Source of the DNA: Myxococcales bacterium
GTDB taxonomy: Bacteria; Myxococcota_A; Polyangia; Fen-1088
Direction: 5' to 3'
Assembly (NCBI GenBank): GCA_003142855.1
Contig: PLNW01000108.1
Span: forward strand, 519 to 64,518
DNA: 64,000 nt
Position numbers and translations under genes: made by a program. The notes beneath the pieces are model-generated. The model saw nothing but the letters and a program-made list of their open reading frames with translations, ran no database searches and was not told where the DNA came from. The number at the start of each line of letters is the position of its first letter. Positions within the stretch are counted from its first letter, which is position 1. This document shows, in pieces, positions 8,149 to 17,190 of this stretch.

Positions 8149-8952
8149 TCAGAAGGTAAGTCGAAGCCCACCACCGCCGGGAAAAATCAGCAGGGTCAGT
8201 GCGCTGCTGGTGTCATCGGCCGGGTGGTAGTAGCGAACGATACCGTCGACCACCCCGTAGATATAGGTGGCGGCCAGAACGCCCGCGACGGGGTACTGTG
8301 CAATCTTCAAGAAGCGCGCAGCGCTGTCGTGCGAGCCGCCCGGTCCGTAGGTGTTGTCAGGGTTGTGCCACGAGTAGAGGAACAGCCTGCTGGTGACCAA
8401 GGCAGCGAGAGAGGCGACCTCCAGGCTCCCGACGATCCAGCCCTTGACCGAGTCACCGTTTTGAAACTGGCCCACCGGCGGCAGGAAATTCCAGATCAAA
8501 TGGCGGCTCGCCTGTTCCCGCGCCATGTGCTGGTGCCGGATGTTCTGGAAGAAGGCGACCACCTCGGGCCGGGCGGTGGTGGGGTCCAGGCGCGCCTTGG
8601 GATCCAGGCGCAGCAACTCCGCAAAAGCATTCTCGGCCCCCAGTTCCCGATTGGTCAGGAACAGCCCGATCCCGAGGAAACGCAGAGCCCGCGCGCGCTG
8701 CTCGACGCTGCTGGGCAGGGTGCCTTCTGCCACCGGCCGGGCCGAGTCCACAACCTGGACCATATCGCCGTAGGCGTAGGCGGCCTCGGCACGCACCAAG
8801 GCGGCAAGAGCGTTGCTGGGCGGCTGGGTCGCTTGGCTTTCGTGCGCAGGGGCTGGCGTCTCATCGGCGCGGGCCACGCCGGGCGCAGGGGCGACGATCA
8901 GCAGGGCCGCGATGGGCGCGAAGAGGCGAACGGAAACCATGCTTGCGCTCAT
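8149..8952 (-). CDS. Envelope protein with signal peptide and helical repeats, unknown function
   Basis: The 267-residue protein starts at ATG 8952, which overlaps the stop of the upstream lipoprotein gene (ATGA). A signal peptide (LFAPIAALLIVAPAPGVARA) leads to a helical, TPR-like region (ALVRAEAAYAYGDMVQVVD, ALRFLGIGLFLTNRELGAE, FAELLRLDPKARLDP). A second half has small-residue and hydrophobic segments (NFLPPVGQFQNGD, GWIVGSLEVASLAALV, VAGVLAATYIYGVVDGIV) and ends GGGGLRLTF. The C-terminus and the PPVGQFQNG motif recall DUF5683-like envelope proteins, but I do not recognise the family with confidence. It is the last gene of a three-gene coupled operon. A role in the outer envelope together with the two lipoproteins is inferred. 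Confidence 0.7.
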   Translation of the reverse strand: MSASMVSVRLFAPIAALLIVAPAPGVARADETPAPAHESQATQPPSNALAALVRAEAAYAYGDMVQVVDSARPVAEGTLPSSVEQRARALRFLGIGLFLTNRELGAENAFAELLRLDPKARLDPTTARPEVVAFFQNIRHQHMAREQASRHLIWNFLPPVGQFQNGDSVKGWIVGSLEVASLAALVTSRLFLYSWHNPDNTYGPGGSHDSAARFLKIAQYPVAGVLAATYIYGVVDGIVRYYHPADDTSSALTLLIFPGGGGLRLTF

Positions 8953-11414
8953 CCCCCGGTCGCTGGATCGAGCAGATAGACGCTGTAGCTTCCGTCGGGC
9001 AAGGTGGTGAACTCGACCAGGGGCGGGGGCAGGGTCGCGTATGGATTGTTGGAATCCACGCAACCTACGATGCCGGACTGTTCGCAATAGGCCTGCACCA
9101 TGGCGCCGCTCACGGGCTGCCCACTGAAGTTGACGACGCCGCTCACTCGCAGGCCAGAAGGCAGGGTGTGGTCGGGGAGATTGGCGTCCTGGTCGGTGGT
9201 GGTGAAACCGGAAATCGGGATGCGGGTGGGCAGATTCTTTCCGGCAGCGGGCACGACCGAGAAACCGTAGGTTCGTCCGGGGTCGGCGAGAAACTGGTAG
9301 CTGCCGTCGCTGGCCACCAGGGTGGAGTAAACGCTGCCGAGCACATCGGTGCCCGTGTCGGTCGCCACCAGCTGGGCTCCATTGGCTGCGTCAGCCGGCA
9401 ACAGGCGACCGCTGAGTTGGACCTTGCTCCCAAGATTCACAGAGCGCGCCGTGCTGGCAGCCGCTCCAGCCAGAGCGACGTTCGTGGTCGTGATGCCCGC
9501 GTTCGCCAGACCGCTGGGCGGTACCAGGGTCGCGACGTAGGCGACCTTGGGAACGTTGGAGAAGACCACCGAGCCGTTGGCGTCGGTCGTGCCGTCCTGG
9601 CGCACGCTTCCTGAGATGGCTCCGCTCGAAACACCGGCCACAGTCAGCGTGCCCGCGTTGGGCAAAGCCCCGTCCTGCGATTGCAGGCGCACCGTCACTC
9701 CGGATCCGGCCGATGTGCTGCCGTCGCTCAAGAAGACTTGAAGGGTCAGCGTGGTGGTGCTGAGCGTGGCCCAGGTGAAATTGACGCCAGCCAGGCTGCC
9801 GCCGTTTGCGGACCCGCGCAGGTCGATGGCATTGGCGACGGTGACCTGAGGCAACGAGGTTCCTGAGGGTGGAACCACCACGGCAGAGAACAGCGTGCCT
9901 GTGCTGGCGCGCAGCGAGTACGCCCCGGTGGCATCGGCGATGCCGACGGTGGAGGGCAACGGCAGCGTCACGGGAGGGTTGGCATCGGCATGCAGGAGGA
10001 TGCGCGCACCGGCAGCGGGACCGCTCGGGCCGCGCAAGGTGCCTGTCAGGGTCACACCTGCGGCCACGTCGAAGTCGCTGGGACGGAATCCTTGCGCCAG
10101 CTTGGGAGCGACCAGGAAGGGGGGAAGCTGGGGCGCAGTCCCGGCCTGAGGGACGACCAGGACATCGTAGGTGAGCGCCGGATGGAGCAAGGCACTCATG
10201 GCTTGGTCGCTGGTGCTCGCGCCGTCGATGGTCCAGGTCGATCCATGGGGTGAGATGCGGACAAACGACGGAACGGCCACAGCAGGGAGCCCCGCTTGCG
10301 GCACCGCCATGGGATCGATCGACACCACGTACCCGTGCACCAACTGAACAGTGTCCTGGCGGGTTTGACCAGCCTGAAGCATGAAGCTGGCGTCCTCATA
10401 GGGCACGGCATCTTCGGTCGGGCACCAGCGAGAGGCGTCGGTGGTGCAGGTCTGGCCCGAGCCGGTCGACACGCTGGGTGGCAAGACGCGCAGGAAGAAC
10501 ACCTGCGACCGGTCTTGTGGCTTGACCGCGGTGGCCGAGGCTTGGCCTTTGCACGATGGGGTCGCAGACACGCTGATCTCGTAGTTGCCGGGAGTGAGAA
10601 GTGGAAACTGGACGCTCTCGGTGGTTGTGTCGCTGGTACCGGTGGGCGTGGTCGTCAAGACGGTGCCGTCGGGCCCCGTGACTGTCCACTGCCAGTTTGG
10701 CTGTGTCGGGGTCGAAGATCCCCAGGCGATGGTGCCTTTCACCGTCAGGGTAGCGCTGTCGCCTGACAACAGGTTGAGGAGACTGGGCGCAGAGATATTC
10801 ACAATGCACGAGACAAGCGCATCTGGGGGCGCGGATGCTGGGGACGCGTCATGTGGGACTCCCGCATCTGAGCTGCCCACTCTGCCGCCGGCGCTGCTGG
10901 CTCCTCCACCCGAGGTTGCGCCGCCGCCCGGTGGGCGTGTTGCACCGCCGCTCGGAAGACCCCCTGCGCTCGCGACCGCACCGCCCGTGCGTGCCCCGCC
11001 CGCGCCGGTCGCGCCGCCGGGGGCGTAGGTGAATCCGCCCGCGCTGGTCGCGCCGCCGGCCGCCATGGTGGCACCGCCAAAGCCGGACACGCCGCCGGCC
11101 AAGATGCTGGTGGCACCGCCAGCGCCAGGCGTACCGCCAAAGGCGCTGACCCCGCCAGTGGGGGCACTTTCGCCACCAGCAGCAGAAGTGCCGCCCATGG
11201 CAGAGGCGTCGACCAAGAGGCCAAACCCCGCGTCTGCTGCGGAAACTCCACCATCGGCAGGGCCGTTGACTGCCGAGTTTCCGCTCGCTCCCGCGTTTGT
11301 CGTTCCACCGGAGCCCGCGTTTCCTGTCGAACTTGTGTGCGACGACCCACTGCACCCACCCAGCACCACAAGGATCCAGGCGACAGCAGGGACTATGGAT
11401 TGGCAGCGATTCAT
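8949..11414 (-). CDS. Large lipoprotein with Gly/Ala-rich stalk and Ig-like domains
   Basis: The start chosen is ATG 11414 (MNRCQSIVPAVAWILVVLGG), overlapping the preceding stop by 4 bp. The signal ends in the lipobox VLGGC. Residues about 25-200 are a low-complexity stalk of GGAT/GGVS/AGGA units with scattered Asp. A Cys-containing PKD-like domain follows (SLLNLLSGDSATLTVKGTIA), then several beta-sandwich modules of carboxypeptidase-regulatory type (TLTGTLRGPSGPAAGARILL, ATGAYSLRA, LQVFLSDGSTSAGSGVTVRL, DANGSVVFSNVP, RVSGVVNFSGQPVSGAMVQA, LPDGSYSVYLLDPATGG). Such modules are usually exposed stalks or adhesin parts. No enzymatic motif is seen. It is the middle gene of a coupled operon. Confidence 0.8.
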   Translation of the reverse strand: MNRCQSIVPAVAWILVVLGGCSGSSHTSSTGNAGSGGTTNAGASGNSAVNGPADGGVSAADAGFGLLVDASAMGGTSAAGGESAPTGGVSAFGGTPGAGGATSILAGGVSGFGGATMAAGGATSAGGFTYAPGGATGAGGARTGGAVASAGGLPSGGATRPPGGGATSGGGASSAGGRVGSSDAGVPHDASPASAPPDALVSCIVNISAPSLLNLLSGDSATLTVKGTIAWGSSTPTQPNWQWTVTGPDGTVLTTTPTGTSDTTTESVQFPLLTPGNYEISVSATPSCKGQASATAVKPQDRSQVFFLRVLPPSVSTGSGQTCTTDASRWCPTEDAVPYEDASFMLQAGQTRQDTVQLVHGYVVSIDPMAVPQAGLPAVAVPSFVRISPHGSTWTIDGASTSDQAMSALLHPALTYDVLVVPQAGTAPQLPPFLVAPKLAQGFRPSDFDVAAGVTLTGTLRGPSGPAAGARILLHADANPPVTLPLPSTVGIADATGAYSLRASTGTLFSAVVVPPSGTSLPQVTVANAIDLRGSANGGSLAGVNFTWATLSTTTLTLQVFLSDGSTSAGSGVTVRLQSQDGALPNAGTLTVAGVSSGAISGSVRQDGTTDANGSVVFSNVPKVAYVATLVPPSGLANAGITTTNVALAGAAASTARSVNLGSKVQLSGRLLPADAANGAQLVATDTGTDVLGSVYSTLVASDGSYQFLADPGRTYGFSVVPAAGKNLPTRIPISGFTTTDQDANLPDHTLPSGLRVSGVVNFSGQPVSGAMVQAYCEQSGIVGCVDSNNPYATLPPPLVEFTTLPDGSYSVYLLDPATGG

Positions 11415-12814
11415 AGGAAGGACACCGTCCATGTCACCCACTGGGCGCAGCCAGGGACCAGCTCGCAGCGATCGGCATTGGGGTCACAGGAGCTGAGGTT
11501 GCGGCTCACGCGGTCCTGGTACTCGACCCGAATCTGGATCACGTCACCGATGACAAACACGCCGGGGCCGAAGTCCATGCGGTTCGAGTTGTTGCGGGGC
11601 ATGCGTAGGAACGCACCATTCGTGCTGGTGCGGTACGACCAGATGAAAGTGCCGGTAGTGGGTCCCGATCCTGTGTAGGGATCCCCATCGTCGGAGACGT
11701 TGCTGACCTGAAAGGTGAGGCTTTGATCTGCAAAGCCGATGGTGCTCAGCGTAGTTGGGGAGAATCCCACGATGCAAGGGGGCTGGTCCGTGGCAACGGC
11801 CACGTCCCGTGAAACTGGCGCGCTGGCCACATGGCTCGAGTCCTTGGCGGTCACCTGGACGTGGTAGGTGCCGGGGTTCGCCGCCGTGAACGAGCAGATG
11901 GCCGGCGTCTGCGGCGAGGGGCAGGTTGTGACCGAAAGGTCGGTTCCGTCGGGCTGCGTGACCTTCCAGACAAAGCTCAGGGTGTCGCCATTGACCATGT
12001 CGGGGTCAGTGGACTGGGCCGCGGAAAACGTGAGGGTGCTGAACAGCGGCAGCGGCGTGGTGGTCGACAAGGGGCTGGTTCGTTCGATGAAGGCCGTGGG
12101 TGGCTGGTCCTGGGCGATCATCACATCAAGCGAGTCTGAGTTGTCCATTTGGTACGCGTCCGTGGCTTTCACCTGGACGTGGTATTTGCCGGGCGTCGAG
12201 GCCGTGAACGAGCAGATAGCTGGCGTCTGTTGCGAGGGGCAGTCTGTGGCCGAAAGGCTGCTGCCATCGGGCTGGGTGACCGTCCACGTGTAGGTCAGGT
12301 GTTGGGCATCGTCGTCGTCGGGATCGCTGGACCCGGTCGCAGAGAAGGTGAGCTTGCTGAACAGAGGCAGGATAGCGTCAGTTGACAAAGGGCTAGTTCG
12401 TTCGATGTTGGCGACCGGCGGGCGATCCGTCACATCGAACACGCGCGAAGCCGTGGCCGTGGCGCCATAGCGATCCGTGACCCGCACCACGACGCAGACC
12501 GAGGCAAGATCCTCGGGCGTGTAGCTACACCGGTCGTTGCCGGCTTGGCTTGTGCGGCATATCGGCGTGCTGGCTGTCGCGTGGTCGCAGTTCCCGTCCG
12601 CTCCCAGGTACCAGGCGATATCCAGCGAAGCGGTGGACTGGTCGGGATCGTGCACGTTCGCGGTGAGGGTCACGGCCTGGCGGTACAGCGGCTGGGCGGG
12701 CCCGGTGATTTGCACGGTGGGAGGCATGTTGATGGGACCAGTGTCGAGGAGGCAGTTCGTCGAGCCGCCTGCCAGGAGGGTCAGCAGAAAGAAGCTGGTC
12801 CTATGCCTAGCCAC
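11411..12814 (-). CDS. Lipoprotein with tandem PKD domains
   Basis: The 467-residue protein has a signal ending GGSTNC (lipobox). At least three PKD-type beta domains follow, recognisable by PPTV/PPVAN/PPTAF starts and the conserved CSFTA...GKYHVQV and YTWTVTQPDG blocks. Two of them (about residues 130-235 and 238-345) are close copies, including repeated ERTSPLST and LPLFS-LTFSA segments. The C-terminal part (FIWSYRTSTNGAFLRMPRN to WVTWTVSFL) is a distinct beta domain with Cys residues. The presumed role is an outer-membrane-anchored, extracellular or periplasmic binding or adhesion protein. It is the first gene of the coupled operon 12814-8149; its stop overlaps the next ATG. Confidence 0.8.
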   Translation of the reverse strand: MARHRTSFFLLTLLAGGSTNCLLDTGPINMPPTVQITGPAQPLYRQAVTLTANVHDPDQSTASLDIAWYLGADGNCDHATASTPICRTSQAGNDRCSYTPEDLASVCVVVRVTDRYGATATASRVFDVTDRPPVANIERTSPLSTDAILPLFSKLTFSATGSSDPDDDDAQHLTYTWTVTQPDGSSLSATDCPSQQTPAICSFTASTPGKYHVQVKATDAYQMDNSDSLDVMIAQDQPPTAFIERTSPLSTTTPLPLFSTLTFSAAQSTDPDMVNGDTLSFVWKVTQPDGTDLSVTTCPSPQTPAICSFTAANPGTYHVQVTAKDSSHVASAPVSRDVAVATDQPPCIVGFSPTTLSTIGFADQSLTFQVSNVSDDGDPYTGSGPTTGTFIWSYRTSTNGAFLRMPRNNSNRMDFGPGVFVIGDVIQIRVEYQDRVSRNLSSCDPNADRCELVPGCAQWVTWTVSFL

Positions 12815-12998
12815 GGCCCAACGCTATCACAGTCCAGTGCTTGCAACGAACAGGCCAACGCGTTTACCCCGCGGTGGCGGGACGGCAGAGCCATATAGTG
12901 AGTCTTTTGTGAAGGTAGCCGGATCTGGGTGTCGTGGTTCGGGCGTCTGTGACGCCGACACACCGTCGCAGCGCTGGCCTCCCTACTTGTGCGCCGGA

Positions 12999-14786
12999 TC
13001 ACTGGGGACGCGCGAGGATGAGGGTGCCATCCTTTTGCGTCACAGTGCGCTCGACCTTGGCACCCGGAGGCAACTCGATCTCGCCGACCAGATCCTTGGG
13101 CCCACCCTTGTTGCGCGCGCAGAAGATCTTGTGTCGGCCAGGCGCCACGTCTTGGTAGCGAGGCATGAAGACGGAGGCAGGCTCGGCGTCCAAGCTGGGG
13201 TAGCAGATGGCGCCGGTGGCGAAGAGCTGGACCACACCTGGCCGCTCCACGGTCGCGGGCGTTGCCGACGGTGGCGCAGGGGCAGGCGTCGGCTGCGCGG
13301 CAGAAACAACAGTCGGAATCACTTCTGGCTGCTGAGCAGCGTTCGCCGCCGCCAGACTCGCGCGCCGAGTGACCTTCGCCTTTCCGACGGAAGGCGACGA
13401 GGGATGGACAGTCGGCGTGTGGCCGGGTGCGCGTGTCTGTGCCTCGACAAAGGGCGCCGACGCAGTCCCGCTCAACTCGGCTGCTGGCGCGGCTGGAGAA
13501 CCCACCGCTGCCATGGGCCGGGTCACAGTCTGCACGGGAGGGACCACGGCAGCGGGCTTTCGCCAGGGTGGGTGCCAGGCCAGCCACGTGGTTGTGGCCA
13601 GGACCAGGCCCGCCACGACGAAACCCGCCACGCGCAGAATCGTGCGTCCCGCCGACAGTTTCTTGAGCAAGGCATTCGCGCCCGCATGGCTGGGTACATA
13701 CGCGGTCGCTCGTCCGATCTCGGCCAGGGCGCGTGCCAGCTCGCCCCGTCGTGCCCGCTGGCGTGCCTGGGCCACGGCCGCATCGGCAATCCTGGGACGA
13801 AGTTCGGCTTCGAACTGGACCGGATCGTCGAGAAAACGCCGCAGTGCCGGCTGCTCAGGCACAAGTCCCGCCTCGCCAGCTAGCGCGCGCAGGGCGCTGG
13901 CCAGCGCGGCTGCACTGGGGTAGCGCGCGGCCGGGTTGGGTGCAAGGCAGCGTAGAACGATGCTCTCGAAGAGCGGCCCAACCGTGGCCGCGATCTGGGC
14001 AGGACGACGGAACATGCCGCGCGCGATGCCGGCAATTACCGAAAATGGATCTTTGCCAGGGAAGGGCAAGCACCCGGTCGCCATCTCGTAAAGCAGGACA
14101 CCAAGCGCCCAGATGTCGGCGCCCGGGCCCACGTCGTGCGCGCGTGCTTGCTCGGGCGACATGTACGCGGGCGAGCCCACCAAGGCGCCGGACGCCGTCA
14201 TGGTTTCCAGGCCCGTGATATGGGCCACGCCGAAGTCGGTGATCACCACGCGGCACCGGTCGTCCCTGTGCTCAATCAGCACGTTGTCGGGCTTGACGTC
14301 GCGGTGGACGATGCCGTGGGCATGCGCCGTCGCCAGTGCTTCGGCCAGCGGCAGCGCGATGAGCGCGGCCACCTCGGGCAAGAGGCGCGCCTGTCGTTCG
14401 TCGAGCATGCGGCGCAGGGTCGGGCCCGCGATCAGTTCGGCCACGATGTAGCTCGGTTCTTCAGCGGTGGCTTCTATGAAGTCGTAGATCTCGACGATTC
14501 CGGGATGCTTGAGCGCGGCGACCGCCTGGGCCTCGCGGCGGAAGCGCTCGGCCCCTTGGCCACGAGTGGCGACGGTCATGCCCATGACCTTGACCGCCAC
14601 TTCGCGACCGAGCTGGGTGTCCCGGGCGCGGAACACGCTGGCCATGGCCCCGTGGCCGAGCACGTCCAGGAGCAAGTAACGGCCCAGCGGTGTGCCCACC
14701 TTGGGCGTTCGCGGAGGAGTCGACGGGCCCGCTGCCCCGCCGGCCAAGGGCGGCGTCGTCGAGGGCGAGTCGAGCGGCCCGGTCAA
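12999..14786 (-). CDS. Membrane-anchored Ser/Thr protein kinase
   Basis: This is a Hanks-type kinase of 595 residues. The glycine loop is GHGAMASV (44-51). The catalytic elements are Lys66 (VAVKVM), HRDVKPDN with Asp163, DFG at 184-186, GSPAYMSPEQA activation-segment end and ADIWALGVLLYEM. A transmembrane helix lies at about 384-406 (VAGFVVAGLVLATTTWLAW). A Pro/Ala/Thr-rich extracytoplasmic linker follows, then a C-terminal beta domain (VVQLFATGAICYPS to VERTVTQKDGTLILARP) that looks PEGA-like. The start overlaps the stop of the J-domain gene by 4 bp, so kinase, co-chaperone and Hsp70-like protein are made from one mRNA. A possible link is phosphorylation of the chaperones or folding of the kinase; both are inference. 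Confidence 0.93.
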   Translation of the reverse strand: MTGPLDSPSTTPPLAGGAAGPSTPPRTPKVGTPLGRYLLLDVLGHGAMASVFRARDTQLGREVAVKVMGMTVATRGQGAERFRREAQAVAALKHPGIVEIYDFIEATAEEPSYIVAELIAGPTLRRMLDERQARLLPEVAALIALPLAEALATAHAHGIVHRDVKPDNVLIEHRDDRCRVVITDFGVAHITGLETMTASGALVGSPAYMSPEQARAHDVGPGADIWALGVLLYEMATGCLPFPGKDPFSVIAGIARGMFRRPAQIAATVGPLFESIVLRCLAPNPAARYPSAAALASALRALAGEAGLVPEQPALRRFLDDPVQFEAELRPRIADAAVAQARQRARRGELARALAEIGRATAYVPSHAGANALLKKLSAGRTILRVAGFVVAGLVLATTTWLAWHPPWRKPAAVVPPVQTVTRPMAAVGSPAAPAAELSGTASAPFVEAQTRAPGHTPTVHPSSPSVGKAKVTRRASLAAANAAQQPEVIPTVVSAAQPTPAPAPPSATPATVERPGVVQLFATGAICYPSLDAEPASVFMPRYQDVAPGRHKIFCARNKGGPKDLVGEIELPPGAKVERTVTQKDGTLILARPQ

Positions 14787-15340
14787 GAGGTCTTGGGCGG
14801 GGTGCCTCCCGCCCCCCCCGGTTTGCCCAGAGCGGCCTGCGCTTCGCCCAGCTTCTGCGCGATAAGCGCGGCGGCTGGTTCGAAGGTGCGCGCGAAGTTG
14901 AAATTCATGATCGCGCCCTTCCAGTCCTTGCGTGCCAGGCAGATCATTCCCATGCGGAAGAACTTCTTGGCCTCGGGATGCTTGAGGCTGTCTTCGGGAT
15001 TCTGCAGGCCGCGCGACTCGCGGTCGGTAACCGTCAAACGTTTCTTGCCCTGGTTGAGCGCCCGCTCATAGGCGGCGCGCTTGTCCGGCGTGGTGAGCAC
15101 CCGGTAGCCCTCGCACACGCGCGCATAGATGATTTCCAGCTGCTCCTTGAGCGCCCGATCGGCAAGGGTGTGGTAGCGGTCGGGGTGCAGATCAGCGGCC
15201 AGACGATAGAACGCGGTCCGCACCGCGGTTTGGTCCGAGCCCGAGGGCACGCCCAGAAGGTCATAGTAGGAAAGCTGATCCAGCCAGGGAAAGATCTGCC
15301 GGACGAATGCGGCCAGTTGCTCGGTGGACATCCCCGCCAT
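14783..15340 (-). CDS. J-domain co-chaperone
   Basis: The 185-residue protein has an N-terminal J domain (YYDLLGVPSGSDQTAVRTAF, with the Hsp70-stimulating HPD in ADLHPDRYH, and RAAYERAL). A C-terminal pair of helices of TPR type follows (AKKFFRMGMICLARKDWKGA, NFNFARTFEPA). It lacks the Gly/Phe and zinc-finger regions of canonical DnaJ, so it is a class C J protein with a dedicated partner. It lies 3 bp downstream of the Hsp70-like gene and overlaps the kinase start. Its expected role is to stimulate ATP hydrolysis by the neighbouring Hsp70. Confidence 0.9.
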   Translation of the reverse strand: MAGMSTEQLAAFVRQIFPWLDQLSYYDLLGVPSGSDQTAVRTAFYRLAADLHPDRYHTLADRALKEQLEIIYARVCEGYRVLTTPDKRAAYERALNQGKKRLTVTDRESRGLQNPEDSLKHPEAKKFFRMGMICLARKDWKGAIMNFNFARTFEPAAALIAQKLGEAQAALGKPGGAGGTPPKTS

Positions 15341-15343
15341 GGG

Positions 15344-16942
15344 TTACGCCTCCGGCACTTCCGGGAGGTTGCTCGCCTCCTCGAACTTCTGTCGCTCCGC
15401 CGCTTCTTGCACCTCGAACTCGCTCATGGCGCCACGCACGTTGACCGCCGCTTCACGGGCAATCCCAGTCGCGCCGTCGCGTGCGCGCACGCGCAAGATG
15501 CCGTTGGTGTCGACCTTGAACGTCACCTCGATTGAGGCCTCGCCTCGCCGCGCCGGCATCAGGTCGGTGAGCTCCAGCTCGCCCAAGGGCACGTTCTCGT
15601 CGAAGCGGCGCGATTCTCCCTGGCAGACCTGGATGCGCACCGAGGACTGATTGTCAGACGAGGTGCTGAAGATGCGCGTCTGCTCCACCGGCACGGGCAC
15701 ATTGCGATCGATGATACGCTCGGCGAAGCCGCCGGTGACGGCGATGCCCAGCGCCCGGGGCGTGACGTCGAGCAAGACCGCACGGCTGGGTAGGTTCTCG
15801 CCCGCATTGGCCAGATTCTCGGCCTGGATGGCGGCGCCCCAGGCCACCACCTCGTCGGGATTGAGGTCCGTGCGCGGAGGCCGACCGAAGTACTTTTCCA
15901 CTTCGACGCGCACCATGGGCACGCGTGTGGTTCCCCCCACCATGATCACCTCGTCGATCTGCGACGGCGCGAGCTGCGCGGAGGCGAGCACGTCCTGGCA
16001 GGCTTGGATGGTGCGGCCCACCAGCCCGCGGATGGCGGTTTCGAAAACACTGCGCGCGATGTGGAAGCGCAGGGCGAGGGGCTCGCCTGTGGAACCGATG
16101 GCGATGTTTTTGAGGTCGCCGCGGGCCTCGGGGAAATCGGACAGGTGGCGCTTGACCTGCTCGGCGGCAATGAGCAGGCGCGATCGCGCAGCCTGATCGC
16201 CGCGCGGATCGATGCCGTGCTCGGCGTTGAACAGCTCGGCCAGAATGTTGAGCAGGACGCTGTCCATGTCGTCGCCGCCCAGAAAGGTGTCCCCGCCAGT
16301 GGCCAGCACCTCGAACACGTCGTTCTCGACCTGCAGGATGGTGATGTCGAAGGTGCCGCCGCCAAAGTCGTAGACCGCAATCCGCTGCGACATGTTCTGA
16401 CCGAGCCCGTAGGCCAGCGCGGCCGCGGTGGGCTCGTTGAGCACACGCAGCACGTCGACGCCGGCGATGCGTCCCGCGTCCACGGTCGCGCGGCGCTGGG
16501 AGTCGTTGAAGGTGGCTGGCACGGTGATGACGGCGGCGTTGACCGCCTCGCTCAGAAACATCTCGGCGCACTGGCGCAGATAGCCCAGCAACAGGCCAGA
16601 GACTTCAGGAATGGTGTAGGTGCGATCCGGTCCGATGAAGACCGCTTGCTCGTTGTTGCCCTCCTTCAGCCCGTAGGGTAGGCGCAGCAAGGCTCTTTGC
16701 ACTTCGTCGGAACGGAAGGGCAGGCCGATGAGGCGCTTGGCCGAGTAGACGGTGTTCTTGGGGTCCACGATGCGACGGGCGACCGCTTCCACGGAGAAGC
16801 ACTTGAGGCCGTCGGGAGAAAACGACACCACCGACGGGTGAAGGTATCCCTCCTGGGAGTTGGGCACCACGACCACCTGCCCGTCGCGCACGGTGGCGAC
16901 CACAGAGTTGGTCGTGCCCAGATCGATGCCAATGACTGCCAT
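15344..16942 (-). CDS. Hsp70-family (DnaK-like) chaperone with short C-terminus
   Basis: The start at ATG 16942 gives [17 protein letters not shown], the standard Hsp70 phosphate-1 motif; an upstream TTG would add 15 odd residues. The ATPase domain shows [45 protein letters not shown] and [10 protein letters not shown]. The substrate-binding beta domain is visible ([49 protein letters not shown]). The protein is about 532 residues, against roughly 600-640 for housekeeping DnaK, because the helical lid is almost absent. No grpE lies nearby. The gene leads an operon with a J protein and a Ser/Thr kinase, so this is a specialised paralogue rather than the main DnaK. Confidence 0.9.
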   Translation of the reverse strand: MAVIGIDLGTTNSVVATVRDGQVVVVPNSQEGYLHPSVVSFSPDGLKCFSVEAVARRIVDPKNTVYSAKRLIGLPFRSDEVQRALLRLPYGLKEGNNEQAVFIGPDRTYTIPEVSGLLLGYLRQCAEMFLSEAVNAAVITVPATFNDSQRRATVDAGRIAGVDVLRVLNEPTAAALAYGLGQNMSQRIAVYDFGGGTFDITILQVENDVFEVLATGGDTFLGGDDMDSVLLNILAELFNAEHGIDPRGDQAARSRLLIAAEQVKRHLSDFPEARGDLKNIAIGSTGEPLALRFHIARSVFETAIRGLVGRTIQACQDVLASAQLAPSQIDEVIMVGGTTRVPMVRVEVEKYFGRPPRTDLNPDEVVAWGAAIQAENLANAGENLPSRAVLLDVTPRALGIAVTGGFAERIIDRNVPVPVEQTRIFSTSSDNQSSVRIQVCQGESRRFDENVPLGELELTDLMPARRGEASIEVTFKVDTNGILRVRARDGATGIAREAAVNVRGAMSEFEVQEAAERQKFEEASNLPEVPEA

Positions 16943-17122
16943 GGAAGTGACTGTGTGCGGTTGGGGACTCGGAAGTGAGTCTACCAACCATCTTACATCA
17001 GGCGCACCGCTCGGCTCCAGACTATGTCATGGCGAGACCGTTCCGACACCTGCCGCGCGATCTCTTACACCGGGTGGAGTTCTTTCAGGTGGCGCACTCT
17101 AGCGACGACCCGTTGCCTGGTG

Positions 17123-17142
17123 AATTGATTCTTTTGTCAATT
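17123..17142. promoter_or_regulatory. Candidate LysR-type operator
   Basis: Perfect 6-bp arms AATTGA and TCAATT are separated by 8 bases, in an A+T-rich patch that stands out from its surroundings. The motif fits a T-N11-A LysR box. It lies 49 bp upstream of the lysR-type ATG, in the space divergent from the Hsp70-like gene. A weak -35/-10 pair (TTGTCA 17134-17139, TATGGT 17158-17163) overlaps it. Autoregulation is inferred. Confidence 0.45.
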
Positions 17143-17190
17143 TGTATCAGTCTCGCTTATGGTGGTTTCATCCCGGATCAGGGAGGCCTC

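Noticed and set aside
15344-16942. Housekeeping dnaK
   Set aside because: The lid is missing, the J partner is not canonical DnaJ and no grpE is adjacent, so a specialised paralogue is more likely.
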